Notes: a model not told the origin generated them from the letters alone. DNA of 64,000 nucleotides from Poriferisodalis sp965214215 (GCF_965214215.1 NZ_CBDCBD010000003.1:1922001-1986000), one strand, 5' to 3'. Shown: positions 54,000 through 63,572, counted from the first letter of the stretch. Translations and numbers: made by a program.

Positions 54000-56276
54000 A
54001 TGGCGGCAACCACCGCCGGTGAGGTCGACGAGCGGCTCGCGCATCGCGGGCCCATCCAGCAGCTCCTGACCCGTCCCGAGATCGGGGCGCTGCTGGGCCT
54101 TGCCGGCGTGTGGCTGCTGTTCTGGCTGACATCCGAAGCGTTCGGCACCGTCGGGGGCACGGCCAACTACCTCGACGTCGCAGCGCTGCTGGGCATCATG
54201 GCGGTGCCGGTGGCATTGCTCATGATCGGTGGCGAGTTCGACTTGTCGTCGGGATCGATGACCGGCGCGACGGCCGTCTTCGTGATCCTCATGAGCCGCG
54301 AGGTCGGCGAGCTCGGCGGCGCTGGCTTCAGTCTGCATCTGGCCGTTCCCCTGTCGCTGTGCTTCGCGTTGGCGATCGGCTGGTTCAACGGGACGCTCGT
54401 CGAACGGACATCGCTGCCGAGCTTCATCGTCACCCTCGGGACGTTCTTCATCCTCATCGGGGCGAAGCTCGGCTTCGGCAAGCTGTTCACCAACAAGGTC
54501 ATCGTCGAAGGGCTCGACGACGCCCGGGGTTACGTTTTCTGGGACGACATCTTCGGAGCGGAGTGGATCCGGAATTCCCATGTCTGGGACGGTCGCGACT
54601 GGGCCTGGGCAGGATTGCTCGTCGCCGCAGGCGTCACGTTGCTGATTGGCCTGTTCGAGATGAGCTACGCCCGCCGCGTGGATTCCCATCCGTGGCACGC
54701 TGCACGCGGCCTCGTGGGTGCCCTAGTGGCGCCGCTGTTCGGATTCGTCATGCTGCTGCGAACAGACGGCACTGCGGCAAATTGGACATGGGGCGGTGTC
54801 ATCGCTGTCGGGACGCTGTCAGGCGTGGCGGTCTGGTGCAAGGCTCGATATGAGCCTGCGCAGCACACTCGTCGAAGGCCGGATGCGCGAGCCGTCCGCA
54901 TGTTGGTGATCGGCATCGTGGCGATCGTCGCTGCGGTCGTTCTGGTGCTCGTGATGAGCGCCGAAAATTCCGGCCAGCTCGGCTTCCTCGGCGGCGGACT
55001 CGGTCGTGCAGTATTCGGGTTCGGCATTGCCGCAACGGGTGTGCTGGCAGTGCTGGCGGCCACCGGGCGGGTGCGGACCAGTGCACCGGTGATCGGCGTC
55101 GTCGTCGCGCTGCTGCCCACGATCAGCTACATGATGACCATCCAGGGAGCGCGAGCAGTGCTGTTCGCGGGCCTCGCCGGCACCGGCGTGCTCATCTTGA
55201 CGATGGTCGGCACACGCACTCAACCGTCGATGTGGATCCCGATGGCGGTCGCGGTCGCCGTCGCGGTGCTCGCGTTCGTGGCCCAGTCCGAAGCCGAATC
55301 ACGCAAGCTGCGGGTTGAGCTTTTCTCGACGTTGTTGCTGGTGGCGCTAGCGCTCGCTGCTCTGGCCGTGGCCCGCTCGCTCGCTCAACGGCGAACGAGC
55401 GCCGTGCCCGCGCCGGAGTCGGGCGCCTGGACGCGCATCGGTGCTGCCGCGGGAGGCGCCGCCACCGCAGTCTTCGGCATCATCGAGCTGGTCGACGGCG
55501 ACGGATTCCTGTACGCCCTCACCACCGGTGCCGCTAAGGGCGCCGTCGTGGCGATGGGCATCTATGCCGTGGGCACCCTGTACCGCATGCTGTTCACCGC
55601 AGATGAGGGCGTGGGCCGGGGACTGATGTACGTCGGGCTCGCGGCTGGCGGCCTCGCGCTTGCGTCCAAGCTGCTGTTCATTACGGCGGCCGAGGCTGAA
55701 GCGACGCAGGCCGTGACCCGCTTCCGCGTCTCGGTGCTCTTCTACTTGCTCTTCGCCGCAGCCGGAGCATGGATGCTGGCCCGAACTCGATTCGGCAGCT
55801 GGACCTTCGCCGTCGGAGGCAACAAGGAAGCGGCACGCTCCATCGGCGTCCCTGCGGCCCGGACCAAGACGACACTGTTCATGCTCGTGTCGGTCTGTGC
55901 ATGGGTGGCCGGGATGCTGATTGCATTCCGCCTGAACTCAGTGCAGGCCAACGTCGGCGACGGTCTCGAGTTCCGCTACATCATCGTCGCTGTTGTTGGC
56001 GGCAACTTGCTGACCGGCGGCTACGGCTCGGCAATCGGCGCTGCGATCGGTGCTCTCATCTGGGGAATGATCAGCCAGGGCATCGGATTTGCGCATTGGA
56101 ACACCGACTGGCGGTTCCTGGTGCTGGGCGGGCTGCTGGTGGTGGCAGTCATCGTCAACAACTACGTGCGCCAGCGTGCCGAGCGTTCGCAGTCCCACGT
56201 CGTGGACGAAGGCGAACCTCCTCCTGAACCGCCGCCGCCCGAACCAGAGGCGGCAATGACAGGCGGCCAGTCATGA
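54000..56276 (+). CDS. Sugar ABC permease (RbsC type) with large central insertion
   Basis: 758 residues, about twice the usual 330-400. The N-terminal part (to about residue 190) is normal BPD_transp_2: ALLGIMAVPVALLMIGGEFD, LSSGSMTGATAV, LPSFIVTLGTFFILIG. The C-terminal part resumes near residue 590: SWTFAVGGNKEAARSIGVPA (ATPase-coupling loop), FRYIIVAVVGGNLLTGGYGS, GAAIGALIWGMISQGI. Between lie some ten extra hydrophobic helices that I cannot assign. Ends with a Pro/Glu tail. Overlaps the ATPase gene by 4 nt. Confidence 0.88.
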   Translation: MAATTAGEVDERLAHRGPIQQLLTRPEIGALLGLAGVWLLFWLTSEAFGTVGGTANYLDVAALLGIMAVPVALLMIGGEFDLSSGSMTGATAVFVILMSREVGELGGAGFSLHLAVPLSLCFALAIGWFNGTLVERTSLPSFIVTLGTFFILIGAKLGFGKLFTNKVIVEGLDDARGYVFWDDIFGAEWIRNSHVWDGRDWAWAGLLVAAGVTLLIGLFEMSYARRVDSHPWHAARGLVGALVAPLFGFVMLLRTDGTAANWTWGGVIAVGTLSGVAVWCKARYEPAQHTRRRPDARAVRMLVIGIVAIVAAVVLVLVMSAENSGQLGFLGGGLGRAVFGFGIAATGVLAVLAATGRVRTSAPVIGVVVALLPTISYMMTIQGARAVLFAGLAGTGVLILTMVGTRTQPSMWIPMAVAVAVAVLAFVAQSEAESRKLRVELFSTLLLVALALAALAVARSLAQRRTSAVPAPESGAWTRIGAAAGGAATAVFGIIELVDGDGFLYALTTGAAKGAVVAMGIYAVGTLYRMLFTADEGVGRGLMYVGLAAGGLALASKLLFITAAEAEATQAVTRFRVSVLFYLLFAAAGAWMLARTRFGSWTFAVGGNKEAARSIGVPAARTKTTLFMLVSVCAWVAGMLIAFRLNSVQANVGDGLEFRYIIVAVVGGNLLTGGYGSAIGAAIGALIWGMISQGIGFAHWNTDWRFLVLGGLLVVAVIVNNYVRQRAERSQSHVVDEGEPPPEPPPPEPEAAMTGGQS

Positions 56277-57064
56277 GCGACTCAGCCAATTCGTACCCGC
56301 TTATCGAATTGAGGGGGATCTCGAAGTTCTACGGCAACATCATTGCCTTGACGGGAGTCTCCACTACCGTCAATCCGGGCGAGGTGACCTGCGTGCTCGG
56401 CGACAACGGTGCCGGCAAGTCGACCTTCATCAAGATCCTCGCCGGCGTGCATCAGCACGACGCAGGTGAGCTGCTGATCGAGGGAGAAGCCGTCCGCTTT
56501 GCCTCGCCTCGCGAAGCTCTGTCCCAGGGCATAGCGACGGTGTATCAGGACCTAGCCATGGTGCCGCTTATGTCCGTGTGGAGGAACTTCTTCCTCGGTG
56601 CCGAGCCCATGAAGGGGTTCTGGCCGTTTCGGCAGATCGACATCGAGAGCGCCAAGGCGATCGCCAAGGCGCAGCTCGCCGAGATGGGCATTGACATTCG
56701 CGACACCGAGCAGCCGGTCGGCACGCTGTCGGGCGGTGAGCGGCAGTCCGTCGCCATCGCCCGAGCCAGCTACTTCGGGGCCAAGGTGCTCATCTTGGAC
56801 GAGCCGACTTCGGCGTTGGGCGTGAAACAGTCCGGCGTGGTGCTGAGACGCATCGTGGAGGCTCGTGACCGGGGCCTGGCGGTGATCTTCATCACCCACA
56901 ACCCCAATCACGCGTATCCCGTCGGTGACCGCTTCGTGATCCTCAACCGTGGCCATTCGATGGGCAACTTTGCGAAGGCTGACATCTCACAAGACGAACT
57001 CACCCAGATGATGGCTGGCGGCGCCGAACTCGAGGCATTGCAGCACGAATTGGCGACCCACTGA
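56273..57064 (+). CDS. Sugar ABC transporter ATP-binding protein
   Basis: Single-NBD ATPase, 263 residues, like FrcA rather than the double-NBD RbsA/MglA. Walker A LGDNGAGKSTFIKIL, Q-loop VYQDLAMVPLMSV, signature LSGGERQSVAIARA, Walker B VLILDEPTSALG, H-loop IFITHN. Energises the adjacent permease. Confidence 0.94.
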   Translation: MSDSANSYPLIELRGISKFYGNIIALTGVSTTVNPGEVTCVLGDNGAGKSTFIKILAGVHQHDAGELLIEGEAVRFASPREALSQGIATVYQDLAMVPLMSVWRNFFLGAEPMKGFWPFRQIDIESAKAIAKAQLAEMGIDIRDTEQPVGTLSGGERQSVAIARASYFGAKVLILDEPTSALGVKQSGVVLRRIVEARDRGLAVIFITHNPNHAYPVGDRFVILNRGHSMGNFAKADISQDELTQMMAGGAELEALQHELATH

Positions 57065-57142
57065 GGTGATGCTGCCCCAGCGCCGCCCCGGGGCCTTGCG
57101 GCAGACGAAGACACTGCTTTCGGAGCCCGCGCGAGGTGGGAT

Positions 57143-58360
57143 GTGAGAAGACAACTGGGCATAGCCGTGGTCGGCTTCGGCTGGATGGGCCAGGCGCACT
57201 CGCGGTCGGTGATGCGCATTCCAAGCCTGTTTCCTGAGCGGGGCTACGCGCCGAAGCTGGTGGTGTGCGCCGAGTCAGTGCGTGAACGGCATCAGCTTGC
57301 GACCGGGGGATTCGGATTTGCGGAGTCGACAGCCGACTGGCGCGCCGCGGTGGACCGGCCTGACGTCGACGTCGTCTACGTCACCGCACCGAACATGCTG
57401 CACGAAGAAATCGTCACTGCGGCGGCGGCGCTGGGCAAGCACGTGTTCTGCGAGAAGCCCGTCGGCGGCACGCCGGCGCAGACGGTGCGCTGCTGGGACG
57501 CCTGCAATGCAGCCCGAAGCGTGACCGGCGTCGGCTACAACTACCGCTTCGCCCCGCTGGTGCAGCACGCCAAGGGGCTCATTGAGCGCGGCGATCTCGG
57601 CACCATCACCAACTACCGGGGCAGGTTCTTCTCGATGTTCGGTGCCGATCCGTTGGGACTGCTGTCGTGGCGATTCGACTTGGACGCCGCGGGTCATGGC
57701 GTGACGAGCGACATTCTCAGCCATGCCATCGATCTCGCGATGATGCTGAACGGCCCGATTACCAGCGTCGTGGGCTCTGGCGCCGGCTTCATCACGCAAC
57801 GACCGGTGGCAGGTGCGGGCGCAAGCCACTATGCACGGGGCACCCACGGCGATCCGATGGGTCCGGTCACCAACGAGGACTATTTCGGCGCGTTGGTGAT
57901 GTTCGCCAACGGTTCACGGGGAACCTTCGAGGCCAGTCGCACCATTGTGGGACCCGAGAGTCAGATGGCCTTCGACGTCTACGGCACCGGGGGCGCCGTC
58001 AACTGGAACTTCGAGACGATGAACGAGTTGGGCGTGTACCTCGCGGACGCGCCTGAACGCGGCTACACGACGGTGAGAGCGGGAGAACGCCACCCCCATA
58101 ACGCCGCTTTCGTGCCTGGCGACGCCAACGCCCTCGGATTTGAGGATCTGCTCGCGATCGAGGACCATGAGTACCTGACAGCGGTATCGCAGGGCCGTCC
58201 ACACAGTGCCGGGTTTGATGAAGCCGTGGCGTACGTCAGTGTCCAGGCGGCACTTTTGCGCAGCTGGAGCAGTGGGTCGTGGGAAAAGGTCATTCCGGTC
58301 AACTCGGCCAACGTCACAAGCCTCGTGCCTGCCGACGCGGCGGCCTTGCTCCAGCGATGA
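57143..58360 (+). CDS. Gfo/Idh/MocA family oxidoreductase
   Basis: NAD(P)-dependent sugar/cyclitol dehydrogenase, 405 residues. Rossmann start GIAVVGFGWMGQAHSRSVMR, VYVTAPNMLHEE, FCEKPVGG (catalytic Lys), GYNYRFAP, SDILSHAIDLAMML and GTFEASRTIVGP. In context it may act on another inositol isomer (scyllo- or 1-keto forms) beside the IolG-like protein. GTG with GAGGTGGGAT upstream, 78 nt after the ATPase gene. Confidence 0.88.
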   Translation: MRRQLGIAVVGFGWMGQAHSRSVMRIPSLFPERGYAPKLVVCAESVRERHQLATGGFGFAESTADWRAAVDRPDVDVVYVTAPNMLHEEIVTAAAALGKHVFCEKPVGGTPAQTVRCWDACNAARSVTGVGYNYRFAPLVQHAKGLIERGDLGTITNYRGRFFSMFGADPLGLLSWRFDLDAAGHGVTSDILSHAIDLAMMLNGPITSVVGSGAGFITQRPVAGAGASHYARGTHGDPMGPVTNEDYFGALVMFANGSRGTFEASRTIVGPESQMAFDVYGTGGAVNWNFETMNELGVYLADAPERGYTTVRAGERHPHNAAFVPGDANALGFEDLLAIEDHEYLTAVSQGRPHSAGFDEAVAYVSVQAALLRSWSSGSWEKVIPVNSANVTSLVPADAAALLQR

Positions 58361-58407
58361 TCTCGTGCCTGCCGAGGCGGTGACGGTGCCAAGAAGGAGG
58401 ACCTGGT

Positions 58408-60333
58408 GTGACTGATGTGAGGCTGACAACAGCCGGCGCAATAGTGCGCTACCTCGCTGCGCAACGCATCGCAATCGATGATGGCGATCCCGGCCGCGAC
58501 GATCTGGGTGACCCTGTGCCGTTGTTCGGCGGTGTCTATGCGATCTTCGGACACGGCAACGTGACCTGTTTGGGTCCCGAACTCGCGTCGGTGCGCGACG
58601 TCTTGCCCACGTGGCGCGGTCAGAACGAGCAGGGCATGGGCCTGGCTGGTGTCGGCTACGCACGGGCGATGCGCCGTCGCCGGATCATGGCGGCGACCAG
58701 TTCAGTGGGGCCGGGCGCCACCAACATGGTGACCGCCGCAGCGGTCGCGCATGCCAACCGGATGCCCTTGCTGTTGCTGGCAGGGGACACATTCAGCCAT
58801 CGCCTGCCAGATCCCGTGCTGCAACAGGTCGAGCACTTCGGGGATCCGTCGGTGACGGTGAACGATGCGTTCCGATCCGTCGTGCGCTACTGGGACCGGC
58901 TGACGTCGCCTGCACAAGTGCTGGCGAGCCTGCCCAATGCGATCGCGACCATGCTCGATCCTGCCGACTGCGGGCCGGCGTTCATTGCCCTGCCCCAAGA
59001 CGTGCAGGGCGAGGCATACGACTATCCCAAGGGCTTTTTTGACCCCTGCGTCCATCGAGTGCGGCGGGCCCGTCCTGATCGCCGCGAGCTGGCGGCCGCG
59101 GCCCAGCTCTTGGCTTCGGCGCAGCGCCCGTTGCTGATCAGCGGGGGAGGTGTGCGCTGGTCGATGGCCGAAGCGGAGCTGTTGCGCTTTGCAGAGCGGC
59201 ACGACATTCCCGTTGTCGAGACAGTGGCGGGGCGAACCAGTTTTCCCTCGAGTCACCCACTGCACTGCGGGCCGCTGGGTGTCAGCGGCTGTGTGTCCGC
59301 GAATGCCATGGCCGGAGCCGCCGACGTCGTGCTTGCCGTCGGAAGTCGCCTGGGCGACTTTGCAACGGGATCGTGGACCGTGTTCGACCGCGCTTCACGC
59401 CTCATCGGCCTGAACGTCGCCCGGTTCGATGCCACTAAGCACCGGGGACTGCCGCTTGTCGCCGACGCCCGGGAAGCGCTGGCTGAATTGGGCACGGCCT
59501 TGGGCGACTATCGAGCGCCGGCGGACTGGGCGTCACGAGCCTCTTCAGAGACGGCCCAGTACCACGCCTACATCGACAAGATTTCTGCTCCGGAGGCGGT
59601 GGAATCTTCGAGCGACAGCCTTCCGACGTACGCACAGGTTGTGGGCGCCGTCGCCCGGGCTGCCGACCGCCAGACATACGTCGTCACGGCGGCCGGCGGG
59701 CTGCCGGGTGAGACCATCAACGGCTGGCGTAGCGATGTCGAGCACTCCTTCGATTGCGAGTTCGGCTATTCGTGCATGGGGTATGAGATTTCGGGCGCAT
59801 GGGGAGCGAAGCAGGCAATGCCCGACCGTGACGTGATAGCGCTCGTCGGGGATGGCTCGTATCTGATGATGAACTCAGACCTGTACAGCTCGGTGCTGAG
59901 CGGTCACAAGATCACCGTGGTGGTGTGCGACAACGGCGGCTACGCCGTCATCAACCGCTTGCAGCTCGCGCAAGGCGGCGAGTCGTTCAACAACTTTCTT
60001 GCCGAGACCATGACCCACGAGCCCGATGGCCCAAGCGGAGCGCGCTTGCGAGCGAACGAAGATCGGCCCCACGTCGACTTCGCTGCGCACGCAGCGTCCT
60101 TGGGGTGCACCTCCGAAGCCGTGTCGTCGATTGCGGAACTCGAGGCTGCGCTCGCGCGGGCTCGAACCAGCGATCGGAGCCATGTAATCGTGCTGTCCAC
60201 CCATCCGACCGAGTGGACCGAAGGCGGCGCAGCCTGGCAAGTCGGCGTGCCCGAGGTGAGCGACCGCCCCGAAATCAGCGAGGCGGCGGCGGCAATGGCC
60301 GAAGCAATGTTGTCACAGCGCCCCGGCCTTTGA
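58408..60333 (+). CDS. iolD: 3D-(3,5/4)-trihydroxycyclohexane-1,2-dione acylhydrolase (IolD)
   Basis: Thiamine-diphosphate enzyme that opens the inositol ring intermediate. LFGGVYAIFGHGNVTCLGPE and WRGQNEQGMGLAGVGYARAM (catalytic Glu) are IolD-specific; SSVGPGATNMVTAA, ALPQDVQGEAYDYP, then the Mg/ThDP motif VGDGSYLMMNSDLYSSVLSG with NGGYAVINRLQ. 641 residues, family length. AAGAAGGAGG before GTG. Strongest evidence that the locus degrades inositol. Confidence 0.92.
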   Translation: MTDVRLTTAGAIVRYLAAQRIAIDDGDPGRDDLGDPVPLFGGVYAIFGHGNVTCLGPELASVRDVLPTWRGQNEQGMGLAGVGYARAMRRRRIMAATSSVGPGATNMVTAAAVAHANRMPLLLLAGDTFSHRLPDPVLQQVEHFGDPSVTVNDAFRSVVRYWDRLTSPAQVLASLPNAIATMLDPADCGPAFIALPQDVQGEAYDYPKGFFDPCVHRVRRARPDRRELAAAAQLLASAQRPLLISGGGVRWSMAEAELLRFAERHDIPVVETVAGRTSFPSSHPLHCGPLGVSGCVSANAMAGAADVVLAVGSRLGDFATGSWTVFDRASRLIGLNVARFDATKHRGLPLVADAREALAELGTALGDYRAPADWASRASSETAQYHAYIDKISAPEAVESSSDSLPTYAQVVGAVARAADRQTYVVTAAGGLPGETINGWRSDVEHSFDCEFGYSCMGYEISGAWGAKQAMPDRDVIALVGDGSYLMMNSDLYSSVLSGHKITVVVCDNGGYAVINRLQLAQGGESFNNFLAETMTHEPDGPSGARLRANEDRPHVDFAAHAASLGCTSEAVSSIAELEAALARARTSDRSHVIVLSTHPTEWTEGGAAWQVGVPEVSDRPEISEAAAAMAEAMLSQRPGL

Positions 60334-60366
60334 GCGCTGGCCGGTGAACCCTGTGAGCGCGCTGCA

Positions 60367-61389
60367 ATGAAGGCTGCGGCAAAGGCCTTCGGCATCGGCG
60401 TGATCGGATGCGGGCGCATCGGGCGCCTACACGCGGAACTCCTTGCTAGCGGCGTTGAAGGCTTGCATCTCGCTGCGGTCTGCGACGCTGTCCCGCAGGC
60501 TGCTGCGGTATTGGGCAGCGACCTGGGCATTGCGGTGGCAGATTCGCCGACGGCATTGCTGAAGCGCGCAGATGTGGACGCCGTCGCGATCTGTTCGACG
60601 ACTGAGAGCCACGTCGATCTGCTCGTCGAGGTCGCCGCTGCCGGCCTGCCCGCATTCGTCGAGAAGCCGGTTTCCCTGTCGTTGCCCGAGATCGACCGTG
60701 CCATAGAGGCCGTTGAGCGATCAGGCACAGCGGTGCAAGTCGGTTTCAATCGCCGCTTCGACCCGTCGCACCGAGCCGTAGCCGATGCAGTTCACGGCGG
60801 CGACATCGGCGAGCTGCACCTGCTTCGCATCACGAGCCGGGATCCCGCGCCTCCTCCGTTGGAGTACCTCGCGGGCTCGGGCGGCATCTTTGCCGACATG
60901 ACGATCCATGACTTCGACATGGCGCGTTTCGTGTCGGGCGCAGAGGTCGAGCGGGTGTATGCCGCCGGTGCGGTGCGGATCGATGATGCATTCGCCGAAC
61001 ACTCCGATTGGGACACCGCGGTCATCGTGCTCACCCATGCCGATGGCACGATCACGACAATCGACAACAGCCGCGAGGCCGTCTACGGCTATGACCAGCG
61101 CGTGGAGGCCTTCGGTTCAGGGGGTGCGATCGTCTCGCAGAACCCGCCCGAGCATGCAGCAGTCCGCTACCTGCGCGAGGGAGCAAGTACAGCGCCGATG
61201 CCGTGGTTCTTCACCGAGCGGTATGCCGATTCGTACCGGGCCGAGTGGAGAGCCTTTGCCGAGCTCGTCGATGGTGCCCCGTCGCCGATCACGCTGACCG
61301 ACGGCAGAGCGTGCGCAGTGATCGCCGAGGCGGCGACACGATCGGCGCGAGAGGGTCGTGCTGTGGATGTCGCGGAGATCGAGAACTGA
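60367..61389 (+). CDS. iolG: Inositol 2-dehydrogenase-like protein
   Basis: Oxidises myo-inositol to 2-keto-myo-inositol with NAD. GIGVIGCGRIGRLHAELLA, VAICSTTESHVDLLVEVAAA, FVEKPVSLSLPEID, QVGFNRRFDPSHRAVADAV, IFADMTIHDFDMARF (active-site Asp/His) and IDNSREAVYGYDQRVEAFG match IolG/IdhA. 340 residues. Last plus-strand gene of the locus. Its 3' end faces repeat copy B and the LacI-type gene. Confidence 0.88.
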   Translation: MKAAAKAFGIGVIGCGRIGRLHAELLASGVEGLHLAAVCDAVPQAAAVLGSDLGIAVADSPTALLKRADVDAVAICSTTESHVDLLVEVAAAGLPAFVEKPVSLSLPEIDRAIEAVERSGTAVQVGFNRRFDPSHRAVADAVHGGDIGELHLLRITSRDPAPPPLEYLAGSGGIFADMTIHDFDMARFVSGAEVERVYAAGAVRIDDAFAEHSDWDTAVIVLTHADGTITTIDNSREAVYGYDQRVEAFGSGGAIVSQNPPEHAAVRYLREGASTAPMPWFFTERYADSYRAEWRAFAELVDGAPSPITLTDGRACAVIAEAATRSAREGRAVDVAEIEN

Positions 61390-61438
61390 GCGCACCACCC
61401 AAACCCGCCAACCCACCGGTGGAACCAGGCTGAGAAGA

Positions 61439-61545
61439 TGCGCGGACCGGTGAACCCTCCCGCTGTCGCACCCGTTGTTTCCCGCTCTTGTTTGCTGTCG
61501 CTCACGGGCCGCTCGGGCCGCGGTTTCGCCTATCGGCTCAGCCTC
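61439..61545 (-). repeat. Interspersed repeat, copy B
   Basis: Partner of 7521-7627, in opposite orientation. It covers the last four codons of the LacI-family gene (stop at 61530) and the space towards iolG; like copy A it begins at the 3' end of a gene. A GTG at 61505 (minus) opens SDSKQERETTGATA. A perfect 10-bp palindrome CCACCGGTGG lies just beyond it at 61413-61422. Confidence 0.8.
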
Positions 61546-62558
61546 TGAGCAGGCCCGGTTGAGTCTCGCTCGACCAATTCGGGGCGGAGCACAGACACGA
61601 GCGTCGTATCGCGACCGTTGAGGCGGTCGCTGAGCATGCTGACTGCTGTCTGCCCGATGTCCGCCCGGGGCAGCCTCACCGTCGTGAGCCTGGGCACGCC
61701 GGCAACTGCGTACAGCGAGTCGTCGTAGCCCGTGATGCTGAGGTCTCCGGGCACGCTCAGGCCGGCATCTGCCGCCGCGAGCACCGCGCCGCGTGCCTGC
61801 GCGTCGTTCACACAGGCAATCGCAGTCGGCCGATTCGGGCGGCGCAGCAGCTTGTCGGTCGCTTCGTAGCCGTCCGACTGCAGGAAGCCAGCCGGCTCGA
61901 AGGTGATGTAGTCGCCCCACCCGCGACTGATCATTCCCTCGGCATAGCCACGGGCGCGCGCCGCAACGTTCGGCAGTTCGGCATCACCGATCAGGGCGAT
62001 GCTGCTGTGTCCCAAGTCGGCGAGATGCCCCACGACCGACGCCATCGCCGATGCATCGTCAGTCACCAGTGTGTCGTAGCGGTCCGAGCGCAGGTCGTAC
62101 ATGAGCGCGAGCACCGGCAGGACGTCGGCGTAGGCCTCCAGCTCGGCGGCATCGCGACGACCCAATAGACCGAGTGCGAGACCGTCGACGCGGTACTCGA
62201 GCATCCGTTCGATGACCTCGAGTTCGCCTCCGCTCTCAGGCGGGCTGGACAGGTACAGCGTGCGCATGCCTCGACGGGCTGCCTCTTGATCGACGGCGTA
62301 CATGACTTCGCCCCAGAACGCGTCGAACAAGCCTGTGACGACGAAGCCGAGCGTGCCGGTGCGAAGGCCCGCGAGCGAGCGCGCACCGGCATGCACTCGG
62401 TAGCCCAGTTCTGCTGCGGAATCGAGGATTCGTTGGCGGGTGCTCTCGCGTACGGCGCCCTCGCCTCGCAGAGCGCGCGACACCAAGGACTTCGACACGC
62501 CCGCGTGCTGCGAAACATCCTTGATCGTCGGGTACCCACCCTGCCGTTTCGCCGTCAT
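61530..62558 (-). CDS. LacI-family transcriptional regulator
   Basis: 342 residues. N-terminal helix-turn-helix TIKDVSQHAGVSKSLVSRAL with hinge EGAVRESTRQRILDSAAELG, then a periplasmic-binding-like domain (GTLGFVVTGLFDAFWGEVMY, ALGLLGRRDAAELE, TAIACVNDAQARGAVLAAAD, DLSITGYDDS). Probably controls the cyclitol genes in response to an inositol derivative. ATG with GAGGGA upstream and TACCAT (62588-62593, minus) as a possible -10. Confidence 0.9.
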   Translation of the reverse strand: MTAKRQGGYPTIKDVSQHAGVSKSLVSRALRGEGAVRESTRQRILDSAAELGYRVHAGARSLAGLRTGTLGFVVTGLFDAFWGEVMYAVDQEAARRGMRTLYLSSPPESGGELEVIERMLEYRVDGLALGLLGRRDAAELEAYADVLPVLALMYDLRSDRYDTLVTDDASAMASVVGHLADLGHSSIALIGDAELPNVAARARGYAEGMISRGWGDYITFEPAGFLQSDGYEATDKLLRRPNRPTAIACVNDAQARGAVLAAADAGLSVPGDLSITGYDDSLYAVAGVPRLTTVRLPRADIGQTAVSMLSDRLNGRDTTLVSVLRPELVERDSTGPAQRLSR

Positions 62559-62596
62559 GAAGTCCCTCGGTCCCGCGCCGCGTCGATGGTACCGAA

Positions 62597-62607
62597 CCGA
62601 ATTTCGG
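62597..62607. promoter_or_regulatory. Possible operator of the LacI-family gene
   Basis: Palindrome CCGAATTTCGG (5+5 around one base), adjacent to the putative -10 of the regulator gene. Only one copy was found, so autoregulation is a guess. Confidence 0.25.
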
Positions 62608-62634
62608 GGACGGGAAGCGTTGCCGCGCTGCGGG

Positions 62635-63558
62635 CTAGAAGGGCAGCTTGAGGCCGGGGCGGGGCCACTCGCCGACTGCGAGGCGGCCGGTGCCCGACAA
62701 GGTCACGTAGGCCGTTCGCATGTCGTCGCCGCCGAAGCAGATATTGGTGGTGGCCGAGTCGTCGGTGGGGGCGAACTCGAGCTCGTCGCCGTCGCGGGTG
62801 AAGGTGCTGATGCCGCCGGTGAGGATGGTTGCCACGCTGACATTGCCTTCGGCGTCCATCGCCAGCGAGTCGAAGTACTTGCGGCCGGCGGGGCGCGCCA
62901 GGAACCAGCCCCGAGCGGGAACCCCTGCGGCCACCTTGCCTGGTGCTTCGAGGTCGAAGGCGAACATGGCGCCCTGGAACGTCTCGGCCACATAGACCCG
63001 ATCCTCCTCGGGGGAGATGCCAACACCGTTCGGCCCGTCCATCGGGAAGGCGATCTCTTCGATGTGGCTGCCGTCGGCTTTGGCGTAGTAGAGCCCGCCG
63101 CGGTCGCGGTCGCGGGTGCGGGTCTTGCCGTGATCGGTGAACCAGAAGCCGCCGGTGGAATCGAACATGATGTCGTTCGGCCCCTTGAGCGACACGCCGT
63201 TCACGTCGGCATAGACGATGTCCACCTCGCCGGTTTCGAGGTCGATGCGCTCGATCCGGCCAGTCGTGTAGTCGGCTGCCACCTCGCCAGGAACTGTCCG
63301 TCCGCGCACCGTGATCCACTCGAAGCCGCCGTTGTTGCAGACGTACAGCGCCCCGTCAGGACCGAGCGCGGCGCCGTTCGGTCCACCGCCCGGCGTGGCC
63401 AGGATGTCCTTGCGACCGTCGGAGACATCGACGCGGGTGATCGTGCCCCGCCCGATCTCCACGACGGCCACCGAGCCGTCTGCCAGCATCACCGGTCCCT
63501 CCGGGAATATCAGGCCGTCGGTGATGGTCTCGAAGTGGTCCGGTCCGAAAAAGCTCAT
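62635..63558 (-). CDS. SMP-30/gluconolactonase-like protein
   Basis: Six-bladed beta-propeller lactonase, 307 residues. ITDGLIFPEGPVMLADGSVA, TPGGGPNGAALGPDGALYVC (metal Asn), PNDIMFDSTGGFWFTDHG, FPMDGPNGVGISPEEDRVYV and FDSLAMDAEGNVSVATIL carry the calcium/zinc ligands. Hydrolyses sugar lactones and fits cyclitol or uronate breakdown. ATG 63558 fits the leaderless-type promoter; an upstream frame adds non-conserved residues. Confidence 0.88.
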   Translation of the reverse strand: MSFFGPDHFETITDGLIFPEGPVMLADGSVAVVEIGRGTITRVDVSDGRKDILATPGGGPNGAALGPDGALYVCNNGGFEWITVRGRTVPGEVAADYTTGRIERIDLETGEVDIVYADVNGVSLKGPNDIMFDSTGGFWFTDHGKTRTRDRDRGGLYYAKADGSHIEEIAFPMDGPNGVGISPEEDRVYVAETFQGAMFAFDLEAPGKVAAGVPARGWFLARPAGRKYFDSLAMDAEGNVSVATILTGGISTFTRDGDELEFAPTDDSATTNICFGGDDMRTAYVTLSGTGRLAVGEWPRPGLKLPF

Positions 63559-63566
63559 GGCCACCG

Positions 63567-63572
63567 ACGCTA
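63567..63572 (-). promoter_or_regulatory. Putative leaderless promoter -10 of the SMP-30 gene
   Basis: TAGCGT on the minus strand, 8 nt before ATG 63558. Confidence 0.5.

Noticed and set aside
58323..58380. Short repeat CTCGTGCCTGCCGA(C/G)GCGG at the end of the Gfo/Idh gene
   Set aside because: Two copies of about 18 bp; probably a chance or slippage duplication with no wider pattern.
61167..61505. Protein starting SDSKQERETTGATA antisense to iolG
   Set aside because: Beyond the repeat the frame only mirrors iolG; the shared start is explained by the interspersed repeat.
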